Part shown: piece by piece, positions 28,245-38,531 of the stretch | Numbering within the stretch: position 1 is the first letter of the stretch | Layout: each line of letters opens with the position of its first letter | Origin: Candidatus Symbiothrix sp. | Lineage (GTDB): Bacteria; Bacteroidota; Bacteroidia; Bacteroidales; Azobacteroidaceae | Direction: 5' to 3' | Assembly (NCBI GenBank): GCA_031261285.1 | Contig: JAISKM010000070.1 | Span: 1 to 64,000 of the forward strand | DNA length: 64,000 nt | The notes under the pieces: generated by a model | Databases searched by the model: none | What the model saw: the letters and a program-made list of their open reading frames with translations, nothing else | Told to the model about the DNA's origin: nothing | Made by a program: the position numbers and the translations under genes

Positions 28245-29258
28245 ATGGCAGTTAAAAGTTTCGACGAAATAAAAAGAGAGGTCAAGGCAAAGCAATTTGC
28301 CCCGGTCTACCTGTTTCAGGGAGAAGAGGGTTACTATATTGACCAACTGACCGATTTGGTGTTGGAAAACGCCTTGGAAGAACATGAACGGGATTTTAAC
28401 CAAACGATTTTTTATGGTATAGACAGTGATGTCAATGCCATTATTGATGCCTGTCGCCGTTATCCAATGATGGCGGAACGGCAATTGGTGGTGGTTCGCG
28501 AGGCACAAAACCTGAAAAATATCGACGAATTGCTGCATTATGTCACGAACCCGTTGCCGTCGACCGTGCTTGTCCTCAATCACAAGCATAAAAAGTTGGA
28601 CATGCGCAAAAAGTTAGGAACCACGATTACTAAATCGGGCGTCGCTTTTGAGTCCAAAAAAATCTACGATAATCAAGTTCCGGCGTTCATTATCAACTAT
28701 TTAAAAGACAAGAAAATCAGCATTGACGCACAATCTGCCCAAATTTTGACGGATTATCTGGGTGCCGGCTTGAGCAAAATTGTGAATGAATTGGATAAAT
28801 TGGCCATTAGCTTACCTGCTGATAACCGGCAAATTACGCCCGAAATTATCGAAAAAAACATCGGTATCAGCAAAGATTTCAACAATTTTGAACTACAAAA
28901 AGCCATTGCCAATTTGGATGTGGTAAAAGCCAATCGCATCGCCCGCTATTTCGAGGAAAATCAGAAAAATAATCCGCTGGTTATGACGTTAAGCCTTCTG
29001 TTCGGATTTTTTACCAATCTGATGATTTGTCATTATGAAAAAGACAAATCGACCAACAGTTTAAAGCAGGCATTAGGTGTTCAATGGGACATTCAAGTGA
29101 TTGATTATCAATTTGCTATGAAGCATTACAACGCTGTGAAAACCATGCGCAATGTAGCACTGATTCGCGAATACGACGCCAAGAGCAAAGGTTTTCAAAA
29201 CAGCCTGACCCCCACAGAAAAACTGCTTCCCGAACTTTTATTCAAGTTAATGCATTAA
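28245..29258 (+). CDS. holA: DNA polymerase III subunit delta
   Basis: PVYLFQGEEGYYIDQLTDLVLE...SLLFGFFTNLMICHY. Confidence 0.9.
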   Translation: MAVKSFDEIKREVKAKQFAPVYLFQGEEGYYIDQLTDLVLENALEEHERDFNQTIFYGIDSDVNAIIDACRRYPMMAERQLVVVREAQNLKNIDELLHYVTNPLPSTVLVLNHKHKKLDMRKKLGTTITKSGVAFESKKIYDNQVPAFIINYLKDKKISIDAQSAQILTDYLGAGLSKIVNELDKLAISLPADNRQITPEIIEKNIGISKDFNNFELQKAIANLDVVKANRIARYFEENQKNNPLVMTLSLLFGFFTNLMICHYEKDKSTNSLKQALGVQWDIQVIDYQFAMKHYNAVKTMRNVALIREYDAKSKGFQNSLTPTEKLLPELLFKLMH

Positions 29259-29510
29259 TCACAGTTCAGACTTTACAGAGGATTCGCACTGAACGTGTCA
29301 CCCTGATTGATGTCGCCCGTCGTGTAACCTTTGTTAAACCACTTGTATCACACTTTTATTGCTTTATTAGTTTTCATTATGATAGTAAAACACTCAAAAA
29401 GTAAAAAAGTTCACTAATTTATACAAAAGTAGAAAAAAAAATCATAACTCATAACTCATAACTCATAATTATTTTATATATTTGCACCCATAAAATAAAA
29501 ACTGTATCTA

Positions 29511-32234
29511 ATGGACAAAAAAAGAGTGTACCAATTCGGCAACGGAAAAGCTGAAGGTAAAGCGGATATGAAAAACCTCCTTGGAGGAAAGGGTGCTAAC
29601 TTAGCGGAAATGAACTTGATAGGGGTACCGGTGCCTCCGGGTTTCACGGTGACGACCGAAGTGTGTACCGAATACAATAAATTAGGGAAAGATGCTGTCA
29701 TTCAGCTGATTAAGTCTGATGTGGAAACTGCTATTAAACAGATTGAAGCAACGACCGGTACCGGTTTTGGCGATAAAAATAATCCTTGCCTCGTGTCTGT
29801 ACGCTCCGGTGCACGCGTGTCGATGCCCGGGATGATGGATACGGTTCTCAATTTGGGATTGAATGATGAAGCCGTTGAAGGCATTGCGAAAAAATCGGGC
29901 AACGAACGGTTTGCGTGGGATTCCTACCGCCGGTTTGTGCAAATGTACGGCGATGTCGTGCTCGGCATGAAACCTGAATCCAAATTGGAAATCGACCCAT
30001 TTGAGGAAATCATGGAAACCGTGAAAAAGGCGCGCGGCATCGAATTAGATACGGAATTTACGGTGGCTGATTTGAAAGAATTGGTGCTCAAATTCAAAGC
30101 GGCAGTCAAAAAACAAACCGGAAAAGATTTTCCTGATTCGCCTTGGGAGCAACTCTGGGGTGCAATCTGCGCCGTATTCGATTCTTGGATGAACGAACGT
30201 GCAATCTTGTATCGTCAAATGTATCGCATCCCGGAAGAGTGGGGAACTGCGGTGAACGTGCAGGCGATGGTTTACGGCAATATGGGGCAGACTTCGGCAA
30301 CAGGTGTCGCATTTACACGCGATGCTGCAACCGGCGAAGATATTTTCAATGGCGAATACCTTATTAATGCACAGGGCGAAGACGTAGTGGCAGGTATTCG
30401 TACCCCGCAACAAATCACGCTCGAAGGCTCCAAACGTTGGGCAGCGCAACAAGGCATTTCCGAAGCCGACCGTGCAGCGAAATTCCCGTCAATGGAAGAA
30501 ACAATGCCCGCGTGTGCCAAAGATTTGATTGAAACCCAACAGAAATTGGAAGACTATTTCAAAGATATGCAAGACCTCGAATTTACCATTCAAGACGGTA
30601 AATTGTGGTTGCTGCAAACGCGTAACGGCAAACGCACCGGTGCGGCGATGGTGAAAATCGCTATGGATATGCTGAAACAAGGCATCATTGATGAAAAAAC
30701 CGCATTGTTGCGTCAAGAGGCTGATAAATTGGACGAATTGTTGCATCCGGTATTCAAAAAATCGGCGTTGGCAGCAGCGAAAGCCATCACCAAAGGTTTG
30801 CCGGCATCTCCGGGCGCGGCTACCGGAAAAATTGTATTCCATGCCGACGAAGCCGAAGAATGGGTAAATCGCGGCGAAAAAGTGGTGCTTTGTCGCATCG
30901 AAACGTCGCCGGAAGATTTGCGCGGAATGGCTGTGGCAGAAGGGATTATGACAGCGCGTGGCGGAATGACTTCCCACGCAGCCGTAGTGGCTCGCGGTAT
31001 GGGAAAATGCTGTGTGTCAGCGGCTAACGGCGTACAGATTGATTATAAAGCCAAGACAATGGTCATTGGCGATACGAAATTAAAAGAGGGCGATTGGATC
31101 TCGCTCAACGGTTCTACAGGCTTGATTTATGCCGGAAAAATCGAAACGCAAGAAGCCGAATTGAGTGGCGACTTTGGCGAATTGATGGCTCTCTCCGATA
31201 AATATGCCCGCCTGAAAGTGCGCACGAATGCCGACACGCCAACCGACGCCCAAGTGGCACGCCAGTTTGGTGCACAAGGCATCGGACTTTGTCGCACGGA
31301 ACACATGTTCTTTGAAGGCGATAAAATCATTGCCATGCGCGAAATGATTTTGGCAAAAGATGAAACAGGACGCCGTCAAGCGCTGAAAAAATTGTTGCCA
31401 TTGCAACGCGCCGACTTCACAGGCATCTTTGAGGCAATGCAGGGACTTCCGGTGACGGTTCGCCTGCTCGACCCGCCTTTGCACGAATTTGTGCCTCACG
31501 ACGAAAAAGGTCAACAGGAAATGGCGAAAGTCATGGGCATCTCGTTTGACGAAATTCACAACCGCGTGGAAAGTCTGTTGGAACAAAACCCGATGCTCGG
31601 ACTGCGTGGCTGCCGTTTAGGCAATCTCTATCCCGAAATCACCGAAATGCAAACGCGTGCAATTATCGAAGCGGCGTTGGATTTGAAGAAAAAAGGCATC
31701 CCGACACAACCGGAAATCATGGTGCCGTTGACCGGTATCCTGTACGAATTTTCGGCACAGAAAAAAATCATTGACGATACGGCACAGCTCGTCTTTGACG
31801 AACGTAACGACAAAATCCCGTATAAAGTGGGCACGATGATTGAAATTCCACGTGCTGCTTTGACGGCACAACGCATTGCCACCGAGGCAGAATTTTTCTC
31901 GTTCGGAACAAACGACTTGACGCAAATGACGTTTGGTTACAGTCGCGACGACGTAGCAAAATTCCTCCCGATGTATATCGACAAAGGTATTTTGAAAGCC
32001 GATCCGTTCGCCGTCTTAGACCAAAAAGGAGTAGGGCAGTTAATCGAATTGGCAACATCCCGTGGTCGCGACGCACGTCCGGGCTTGAAATGTGGTATTT
32101 GTGGCGAACATGGTGGCGAACCAAGTTCCGTAAAATTCTGCAACAAAGTAGGGCTTGATTACGTCAGTTGTTCCCCATTCCGCGTGCCAATCGCCCGTCT
32201 GGCGGCTGCGCAAGCGGTGGTAGAGCAGGCGTAA
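29511..32234 (+). CDS. ppdK: Pyruvate, phosphate dikinase
   Basis: LLGGKGANLAEMNLIGVPVPPGFTVTTEVC...GGMTSHAAVVARGMGKCCV. Confidence 0.98.
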   Translation: MDKKRVYQFGNGKAEGKADMKNLLGGKGANLAEMNLIGVPVPPGFTVTTEVCTEYNKLGKDAVIQLIKSDVETAIKQIEATTGTGFGDKNNPCLVSVRSGARVSMPGMMDTVLNLGLNDEAVEGIAKKSGNERFAWDSYRRFVQMYGDVVLGMKPESKLEIDPFEEIMETVKKARGIELDTEFTVADLKELVLKFKAAVKKQTGKDFPDSPWEQLWGAICAVFDSWMNERAILYRQMYRIPEEWGTAVNVQAMVYGNMGQTSATGVAFTRDAATGEDIFNGEYLINAQGEDVVAGIRTPQQITLEGSKRWAAQQGISEADRAAKFPSMEETMPACAKDLIETQQKLEDYFKDMQDLEFTIQDGKLWLLQTRNGKRTGAAMVKIAMDMLKQGIIDEKTALLRQEADKLDELLHPVFKKSALAAAKAITKGLPASPGAATGKIVFHADEAEEWVNRGEKVVLCRIETSPEDLRGMAVAEGIMTARGGMTSHAAVVARGMGKCCVSAANGVQIDYKAKTMVIGDTKLKEGDWISLNGSTGLIYAGKIETQEAELSGDFGELMALSDKYARLKVRTNADTPTDAQVARQFGAQGIGLCRTEHMFFEGDKIIAMREMILAKDETGRRQALKKLLPLQRADFTGIFEAMQGLPVTVRLLDPPLHEFVPHDEKGQQEMAKVMGISFDEIHNRVESLLEQNPMLGLRGCRLGNLYPEITEMQTRAIIEAALDLKKKGIPTQPEIMVPLTGILYEFSAQKKIIDDTAQLVFDERNDKIPYKVGTMIEIPRAALTAQRIATEAEFFSFGTNDLTQMTFGYSRDDVAKFLPMYIDKGILKADPFAVLDQKGVGQLIELATSRGRDARPGLKCGICGEHGGEPSSVKFCNKVGLDYVSCSPFRVPIARLAAAQAVVEQA

Positions 32235-32251
32235 ACCAATAACTATACTTC

Positions 32252-32288
32252 CTTGAAAAAGCTCTCGGTGATGTCGAGAGCTTTTTTT
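32252..32288 (+). terminator. Intrinsic terminator after ppdK
   Basis: AAAAAGCTCTCG-GTGATGT-CGAGAGCTTTTTTT. Confidence 0.9.
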
Positions 32289-32289
32289 A

Positions 32290-33603
32290 TTAGCATTTCA
32301 CAAAATCCAGTACCCAATCAATATCAATTATTCCGCCTCGTCCTTTTCTGTCAAATCGCATAAACCGATTCTTAATTTTATATCCCCATTTATTTATTAG
32401 TTTAAAACCATTCCTTTCCGCAATGATAGAAAGAAAATCCGCTGTGTCAAAGTGGATATTGCTAACATCACTATCTCCTACAACCATTATGTAGTGAGCT
32501 TTCTTTTTCATACATTCTGATATTGATTGAAAATGCTTGTTCATTTCCATAAAATACTTGTATGTAATGTATGCGTGTTTACGACCGTTTTTTTTATCAC
32601 TATCAAAAACTTGTTGTAATTTATTATCTAATGCTTCAATGCCTAAATTGGCAGTATTTGGGGAATAATTACGAAATTCAGTAACAGGTATTTGTTTGTT
32701 CCCGATATATAATTTTTTTTTCTTATTCTGTTGTTCTTGTGTCTGCATTTGAAACAAATCGCCAATCCAAAATAACTCAACCATTTGATTATAAACATAA
32801 TCTATCGCTTTAATATAGGGCGGCGAAGTAATTGCTAAATCAATTTTTTGTCCGTTAAAAGTTTCTGATATTGTTTCACTGCTAGATAAAATCAACGTAT
32901 TTGCTGTTTTTAAATTTGGATAATTGGAAAAATCAATAATTCTTTTTACAAAATAATCAAGTTGTGAAAGGAAAGTTAAATAAACTTCTTCCGGTTGTTT
33001 GATTTTTGTGTGTGAAACATACGTTTTCTGAGACTCGTCATCTGCGTTGGAAACCCTACGAATAACAGAAGAAAAACAAATGATTAACAGGTCCTGTATA
33101 TCATTTATTTTTTGCTCTTTCCCGAATAGTTCCGGTATGCTATTTATTAGTGTTCTTATGGTAGAAAGTTTTGAAATGGCATCATCCGTAAACCAATGAT
33201 TTAGTGTTTTACAATCAGGTGTAAATAATTTTTTTTGTGGTTTGTTTAGATTATTTTTAAGCCATTCAATAATTTTTTGTAATTCAAGTTCATTGATTCT
33301 TGTTGTTTTAACTTTTGAAATCATCGCCGACAGTGGATCAATATCAATTCCAACAGAAAAATTTCCGGACAAAGTACTCTCAACTAATGTAGTACCACTT
33401 CCACAAAAAGGGTCAAGAATTAGGTTGTCTTGTTTATTGGTTAGATATTTATTTATTGCCCATCTTGGAATTTGAGGGATAAATTTTGCTGGATATTTAT
33501 GAAATCCATGTGTATATTGTGTTACACTATTAGTGTTAATACTCAATATCACTCCATTTTCAATATCATTTGGGATAATATTTTTAACTGTCCGGTATTC
33601 CAC
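32290..33603 (-). CDS. DNA methyltransferase (amino-MTase, SPPY motif)
   Basis: LILDPFCGSGTTLVESTLSG; LAITSPPYIKAIDYVYNQMVELFWIGDL. Confidence 0.9.
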   Translation of the reverse strand: MEYRTVKNIIPNDIENGVILSINTNSVTQYTHGFHKYPAKFIPQIPRWAINKYLTNKQDNLILDPFCGSGTTLVESTLSGNFSVGIDIDPLSAMISKVKTTRINELELQKIIEWLKNNLNKPQKKLFTPDCKTLNHWFTDDAISKLSTIRTLINSIPELFGKEQKINDIQDLLIICFSSVIRRVSNADDESQKTYVSHTKIKQPEEVYLTFLSQLDYFVKRIIDFSNYPNLKTANTLILSSSETISETFNGQKIDLAITSPPYIKAIDYVYNQMVELFWIGDLFQMQTQEQQNKKKKLYIGNKQIPVTEFRNYSPNTANLGIEALDNKLQQVFDSDKKNGRKHAYITYKYFMEMNKHFQSISECMKKKAHYIMVVGDSDVSNIHFDTADFLSIIAERNGFKLINKWGYKIKNRFMRFDRKGRGGIIDIDWVLDFVKC

Positions 33604-33604
33604 T

Positions 33605-35053
33605 TTAATTTTCTTTTTTTAGTAAAACAATACTTTCTCTCAAATATTCTTTAAGAGGTTCTAATTCTTTTTTCTGTTGCGAACTCGTTGTTAAATGTCT
33701 TGTAATAAATATATTCTCAACCTTAAACCCAATTTCTTTTGCAATTTGTGCTGTTAAAATATCAGAGGGAATAATTACTCCTGAATAGGCAGAATTGCCA
33801 ATCACAATGCCAACATAGCCACCTCGTTGTGTTTGTAAATATAATTTTTTCAATAATGTGTGCATGTCATCAAAATAGCCTCGCACGACTGAAGGAATTT
33901 TATTACTCCATAAATTGTCACGGTCAAATAACGCAATCAAATTTTCGAGATGACAGTTTTTGTAATTTATAGATTTCCCATTCAAAGAACTGATATTTGA
34001 ACGAAAACCGGTTTCTCTCATTTTTTTGAAATCCTCTTTATTATTGACAAAATCACCTAACCAAAGTTCCACTTTGTGTATTTCAAAATAATCAAAACAG
34101 TTGCAGTATGGTGGAGAGAAAAAAGTAAATTGTAATTTATCTGCAAAGATCTCATCAAAATTCAAACAATCATAGTGAATTACGATCGGTTTTTTATCAG
34201 AATTTCCATAATCATTCTTAATATCTGACAAAAACAATTTAATTTTCGCAAATAATTTGTTTTTTACAAATAAAAATTTGTCTGCTGGGAAGTGTTTGTT
34301 TTCCCAATCGTCTTTAGCAATATTCAAATATCCAGAATGGGTCCTTTTTCGATTTTTGTATTTGATTCCGTTCCCTTCCTTTTTTATATTTGAAACTTCT
34401 TCAACAATTGAAAGCCAAGCGACAAAGAACAAATTTTGAACTTTTATGTTTTCTATTGATTTTATGTGTTTTTTTAATTGTAAAATTGTTTGCAAAATTT
34501 CATCATTAAACATTTTTACTGCCAAATCAAATGAAATTTCAAATCTTTTATCCGATTTTATAATTGCATTTAATATTTTCAATTCTGCATTAATGGCTTT
34601 AATATCTGCTTGATTATATCTCTCATTTTCTACGGTTGCCACTAATGTAGATATGGGATTCACATCAATACCAAACGATTGCAGATTTTTATGACGAGCT
34701 GCTAATAATGTTGTACCACTGCCGGAAAAAGGATCAAACACTTTTCCTGTTATTTTTAATTCGTTTAAAAAAGCTGTTACTAACCGAATGGAATATCCTT
34801 CACGATAAGGAAACCACCTTTGTACTGGTGTTAAATGAGCTTGCTGGAAATGGACTTGATTTTCAAATGAATGGGCCAGACTGAATGTGATATCTTTTTC
34901 CAATGATCTAAATACAGATAATTGGTTTAATTGCTTGTCTTGTTGTAACAAATTATCTTCTTCAAATAAAGAATATTGCACAGTTGGTTCGCTGACAATG
35001 GCATACTCCAAATCATCAACATGATAATTATAATATTTTTCGTCTATTTCCAT
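33605..35053 (-). CDS. Second DNA methyltransferase (amino-MTase, SPPY motif)
   Basis: VFDPFSGSGTTLLAARHKNLQSFGIDVNP; FTFFSPPYCNCFDYFEIHKVELWLGDF. Confidence 0.9.
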   Translation of the reverse strand: MEIDEKYYNYHVDDLEYAIVSEPTVQYSLFEEDNLLQQDKQLNQLSVFRSLEKDITFSLAHSFENQVHFQQAHLTPVQRWFPYREGYSIRLVTAFLNELKITGKVFDPFSGSGTTLLAARHKNLQSFGIDVNPISTLVATVENERYNQADIKAINAELKILNAIIKSDKRFEISFDLAVKMFNDEILQTILQLKKHIKSIENIKVQNLFFVAWLSIVEEVSNIKKEGNGIKYKNRKRTHSGYLNIAKDDWENKHFPADKFLFVKNKLFAKIKLFLSDIKNDYGNSDKKPIVIHYDCLNFDEIFADKLQFTFFSPPYCNCFDYFEIHKVELWLGDFVNNKEDFKKMRETGFRSNISSLNGKSINYKNCHLENLIALFDRDNLWSNKIPSVVRGYFDDMHTLLKKLYLQTQRGGYVGIVIGNSAYSGVIIPSDILTAQIAKEIGFKVENIFITRHLTTSSQQKKELEPLKEYLRESIVLLKKEN

Positions 35054-36435
35054 TAGGCAAGTTTCAATTTTTCATCCACTGCCTGATCTGAAAATTCTAC
35101 TCTGTATGTAGTGGGAGTAGCATATAATATATTTTCATTATTCTTCCTAACAGGGTCATTGATAATACTGACAAATGTACCATCATTTGTGAAATAAATG
35201 CGGTAAATATAAAAGTGATCCTTATGCTGTTCGGCAGCTACCCACTCATTGCGAGTCATGTTTATAGAATCCCATGTATCCGTAAAATTGGGCTTACTTA
35301 CACGCTTAGTTGTTTTTACTTCTATATATCTTGTAAATTCCGGATTTTTCAAATTTCTACTTGCTTCGATAGAAATTATATCATAGCCCAATCCTTTTAT
35401 TTTCCAAAAAGGTTTTACTTTGTTTACTAATCTGGGATTGAAAGATTTTACAATGTTTTTTTCGTGATTAAATACAAAGATTTCTCCATCATTTCCCAAT
35501 TCAGTCGATGATTGTGAATCTGCCGGTCTTTCGGGCACCATTAAACTTCCTGTATCTAAACTATTTATTGATGTTTTAAATTTATCTTCTTCTATTTGGT
35601 CTAAACTTCCAAAATATATTTGCCAATCCGATTCAATTTTTTTACCAATTTTTTTTTCTTCTAAATTGTATTTTGAATAATCAAGAGCGAGTGGTTTATT
35701 TAGATTATCTATAAAATAATCAATTGCGATTTGTTCTTTTGTATTGAGCCAAACTTTTTCTTTATCCTCTCTTATAAGATTTGCTAATTTTAAGTAATCA
35801 AACTGTTCATTTATGTGTTGATACCCCCACGCATAATTTTTAGAGATATCAACCTCCTTTTTCAATCCTTTTTCTCTGTCATATAATATTACAGATAAGA
35901 CTTCGTCAACAGAAACTTTTCCTTGGAGAACTTGTAAAGCATTCAGCACATAATATGCAATTTCTTTTTTTGTCAAAAGCACACTTTTCTGCCGTGCCAA
36001 TTTTAAGAGAGATAATACAAAATGATATGGTTTAAATGAAATATTATGTTGTATTTTATCAATAGTTGTACTAATCTTTTGGGAACCATTGGGTTGTTGA
36101 AATTTATAGCAAATGCTTTTAAATAAAGCGGGCTGGTCATTATCTCTCAAATATTTTATAGATCTATCTGACAGGTAGATAATTCCTTCTTTTTCAAAAA
36201 TAAGACCGAGTAATTTGTCTACACTTTCAGTTCTGTGGTTTTTGATTCTCTTACTATTACTGTCCACTTTCATATATTCTGACAATTTTTCATCAAATGT
36301 TTTAGCAAAACTCTTTGCCGGAATCGGACATATTTCGTTTAAAATTTCTGAGTAAATAGGCAAGTAATTATCCATTTTCAAAATGGATTTACCCCTAATT
36401 ATCGTGCATCTATATTGAATATCTGGATTATACAT
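35053..36435 (-). CDS. DUF3883-type PD-(D/E)XK domain protein, probable restriction endonuclease
   Basis: C-terminal LGYDIISIEASRNLKNPEFTRYIEVKTTKR...MTRNEWVAAEQHKDHFYIYRIY; stop/start overlap with the MTase gene. Confidence 0.75.
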   Translation of the reverse strand: MYNPDIQYRCTIIRGKSILKMDNYLPIYSEILNEICPIPAKSFAKTFDEKLSEYMKVDSNSKRIKNHRTESVDKLLGLIFEKEGIIYLSDRSIKYLRDNDQPALFKSICYKFQQPNGSQKISTTIDKIQHNISFKPYHFVLSLLKLARQKSVLLTKKEIAYYVLNALQVLQGKVSVDEVLSVILYDREKGLKKEVDISKNYAWGYQHINEQFDYLKLANLIREDKEKVWLNTKEQIAIDYFIDNLNKPLALDYSKYNLEEKKIGKKIESDWQIYFGSLDQIEEDKFKTSINSLDTGSLMVPERPADSQSSTELGNDGEIFVFNHEKNIVKSFNPRLVNKVKPFWKIKGLGYDIISIEASRNLKNPEFTRYIEVKTTKRVSKPNFTDTWDSINMTRNEWVAAEQHKDHFYIYRIYFTNDGTFVSIINDPVRKNNENILYATPTTYRVEFSDQAVDEKLKLA

Positions 36436-37014
36436 TAGTATTCATTTTTTATTTTTTAGAAGCTACAAAGGTACAACTTTTTTTTCAATTTCTAAAATTA
36501 CGTTGCCATAAATGTAGAGCAAACTTGACCATATAAAATAAAAATTTAACCATTAACCATTGAGCATTAACAATTATTTTGTACCTTTTAGAGTGTAATG
36601 TGCAAGAGATTGATTGATAATATGAATTTCATATTTTTTTTGCCCCATTTTTCGCAAAAGTTTATTAAAGAAGGTGGATGGCATTATCTTCACTTACGAT
36701 GGATTGGTGGATATTAACGGGAAGATTATCTTTGAGAATAGTCACCTTTTTGAGCAAAGCATCATGCAATCAATTATTCTCACGATACGAATATCTATAA
36801 ACGATGGGCAGAAATGATTGTTCAACAGAAAGCCGGCGAACAAGGCAAAGGAACCTATTTCACGGGCTATGCCAGTCGCAAAAATCGCAAAAATTATGAC
36901 TATTCGCATGAGGATATATTGAAGTGGTTTATATTCCACCGACTATTTTTTAGACCAATTACTGTGAAATCTGAAATCTTTTTTCTACCTTTGTCCTCTA
37001 TATTTTAGTTGAAA

Positions 37015-37527
37015 ATGAAAAAAATAATTTTCTGGTCATTGGTCATTGGTCATTGTTTGCTGCTTACCGCCTGCTCGTTTTCTTACGGCTTCCAGGGCGG
37101 AAAATTGAATTATGACATCGTGAAAACCATTACGATACAAGACTTCACGAATCGTGCCACGCTGGTGAATCCGAATTTGGCACCCACGTTTGACCGCGCG
37201 TTGCGTGACCGTTTCGTTGAACAGACCCGTCTGACAGCGGTCGACAACAATGCCGACATCACTATCGAGGGCGAAATCACAGGTTACGACATCATGGGAA
37301 CCGCCGTCAAAGAGGACGCTTACGCCTCGCAGACGCGCCTGACAATCAGCATTCACGTGATCTACACCAACTTCAAAGAGGAAGGCAATGACGTAGACCA
37401 AACATTCACCGCATTCCGAGAATTTCCGGCATCCAGCAGCCTCTCGGAAGTAGAAGACACTTTGGTGCGTGAAATTGTGACGGAATTGGTGGATATGATT
37501 TACAATGCCACTGTGGCGAATTGGTAA
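37015..37527 (+). CDS. LptE-like LPS assembly lipoprotein
   Basis: Lipobox LLLTACSFSYGF; VKTITIQDFTNRATLVNPNLAPTFDRALRDRFVEQTRL. Confidence 0.8.
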   Translation: MKKIIFWSLVIGHCLLLTACSFSYGFQGGKLNYDIVKTITIQDFTNRATLVNPNLAPTFDRALRDRFVEQTRLTAVDNNADITIEGEITGYDIMGTAVKEDAYASQTRLTISIHVIYTNFKEEGNDVDQTFTAFREFPASSSLSEVEDTLVREIVTELVDMIYNATVANW

Positions 37528-37541
37528 AAAACTATAAGGTT

Positions 37542-38141
37542 ATGCAAGCACACGAAATTATAGATTTGATGGCTCAAAAGAAGCCTTTGACGGAACATTC
37601 GTTATCGGAATTGCAATTGCTGACGGAGGAATATCCGTATTTTGCGACGGCTCAGGTACTTTTTACGCTCAATTTGAAGAGTCAAAAGGACAGCCGGTTT
37701 AATGCCAATCTGCGAAAATCAGCCTGTTACACCGGCGACCGTCGTCAATTGTCTAATCTCGTTGAACAATTACCCGTTTGGGCGACCCTTGTGGTCGCCC
37801 CGTCGCCCAACGCCCCAACGCCCAACGCTCCAACGGTGTTGCCGTCCGCGATTGATTCATTTTTGGAACAACAAACAGATGAGCAGCCCGAAGAACTAAT
37901 GTATGCTGCTCCCGCCGATTATGCGGAACAATTTTTAACAGATGCCGAAAATGCTGACGAAAGTGTTGATACAGAGAGCTTTTTCTCCGAAACGTTGGCA
38001 AAAATTTACATCAAACAGAAAAAATATGACAAGGCTTTGGAAATTATTTACAAATTAAATTTGCATTATCCGGAAAAAAGTCGTTACTTTGCAGACCAAA
38101 TGCGATTTTTGGAAAAATTGATTAATAATTCAAAAAAATAA
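37542..38141 (+). CDS. Conserved hypothetical protein, Bacteroidales-type
   Basis: MQAHEIIDLMAQKKPLTEHSLSELQLLTEEYPYFATAQ...FFSETLAKIYIKQKKYDKALEIIYKLNLHYPEKS. Confidence 0.75.
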   Translation: MQAHEIIDLMAQKKPLTEHSLSELQLLTEEYPYFATAQVLFTLNLKSQKDSRFNANLRKSACYTGDRRQLSNLVEQLPVWATLVVAPSPNAPTPNAPTVLPSAIDSFLEQQTDEQPEELMYAAPADYAEQFLTDAENADESVDTESFFSETLAKIYIKQKKYDKALEIIYKLNLHYPEKSRYFADQMRFLEKLINNSKK

Positions 38142-38149
38142 AGGTAGAA

Positions 38150-38512
38150 ATGTATATTTTTATTACAGTATTGATTGTAGTGGCGGCTATTTTGCTTGCC
38201 TTGATTGTGGTGATTCAAAATTCTAAGGGTGGCGGTTTGGCTGCCGGGTTCGCGTCTTCTAACCAAGTGATGGGCGTGCGCAAAACCAACGATGTGCTCG
38301 AAAAAGCAACGTGGTGGTTGGCAACAATCGTGGTGGTGTTGTGCTTAGGCGCTTCGTTTACCATGAGTAGAGGAACGGTTATCGAATCGGATAATGTAAC
38401 GAAAGAGATTCTCGATCTCGCTGTGCCACAACAAAATACAAATCAAGCACCGCAGTTTGAACCGACTGTTACAGAAGAAGCTCCGGCTGCTCCTGCAGTT
38501 CCACAACAGTAA
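38150..38512 (+). CDS. secG: Preprotein translocase subunit SecG
   Basis: MYIFITVLIVVAAILLALIVVIQNSKGGGLAAGFASSNQVMGVRKTNDVLEKATW. Confidence 0.95.
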   Translation: MYIFITVLIVVAAILLALIVVIQNSKGGGLAAGFASSNQVMGVRKTNDVLEKATWWLATIVVVLCLGASFTMSRGTVIESDNVTKEILDLAVPQQNTNQAPQFEPTVTEEAPAAPAVPQQ

Positions 38513-38531
38513 AATCTCCGGCATTCGGGTG

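Noticed and set aside
29274-29345. Possible C-terminal remnant YKWFNKGYTTGDINQGDTFSANPL* on minus strand
   Set aside because: Only 24 residues; may be a degraded gene end but cannot be assigned.
29690-32150. Several minus-strand ORFs opposite ppdK
   Set aside because: Shadow ORFs from codon bias; no start context or domain support.
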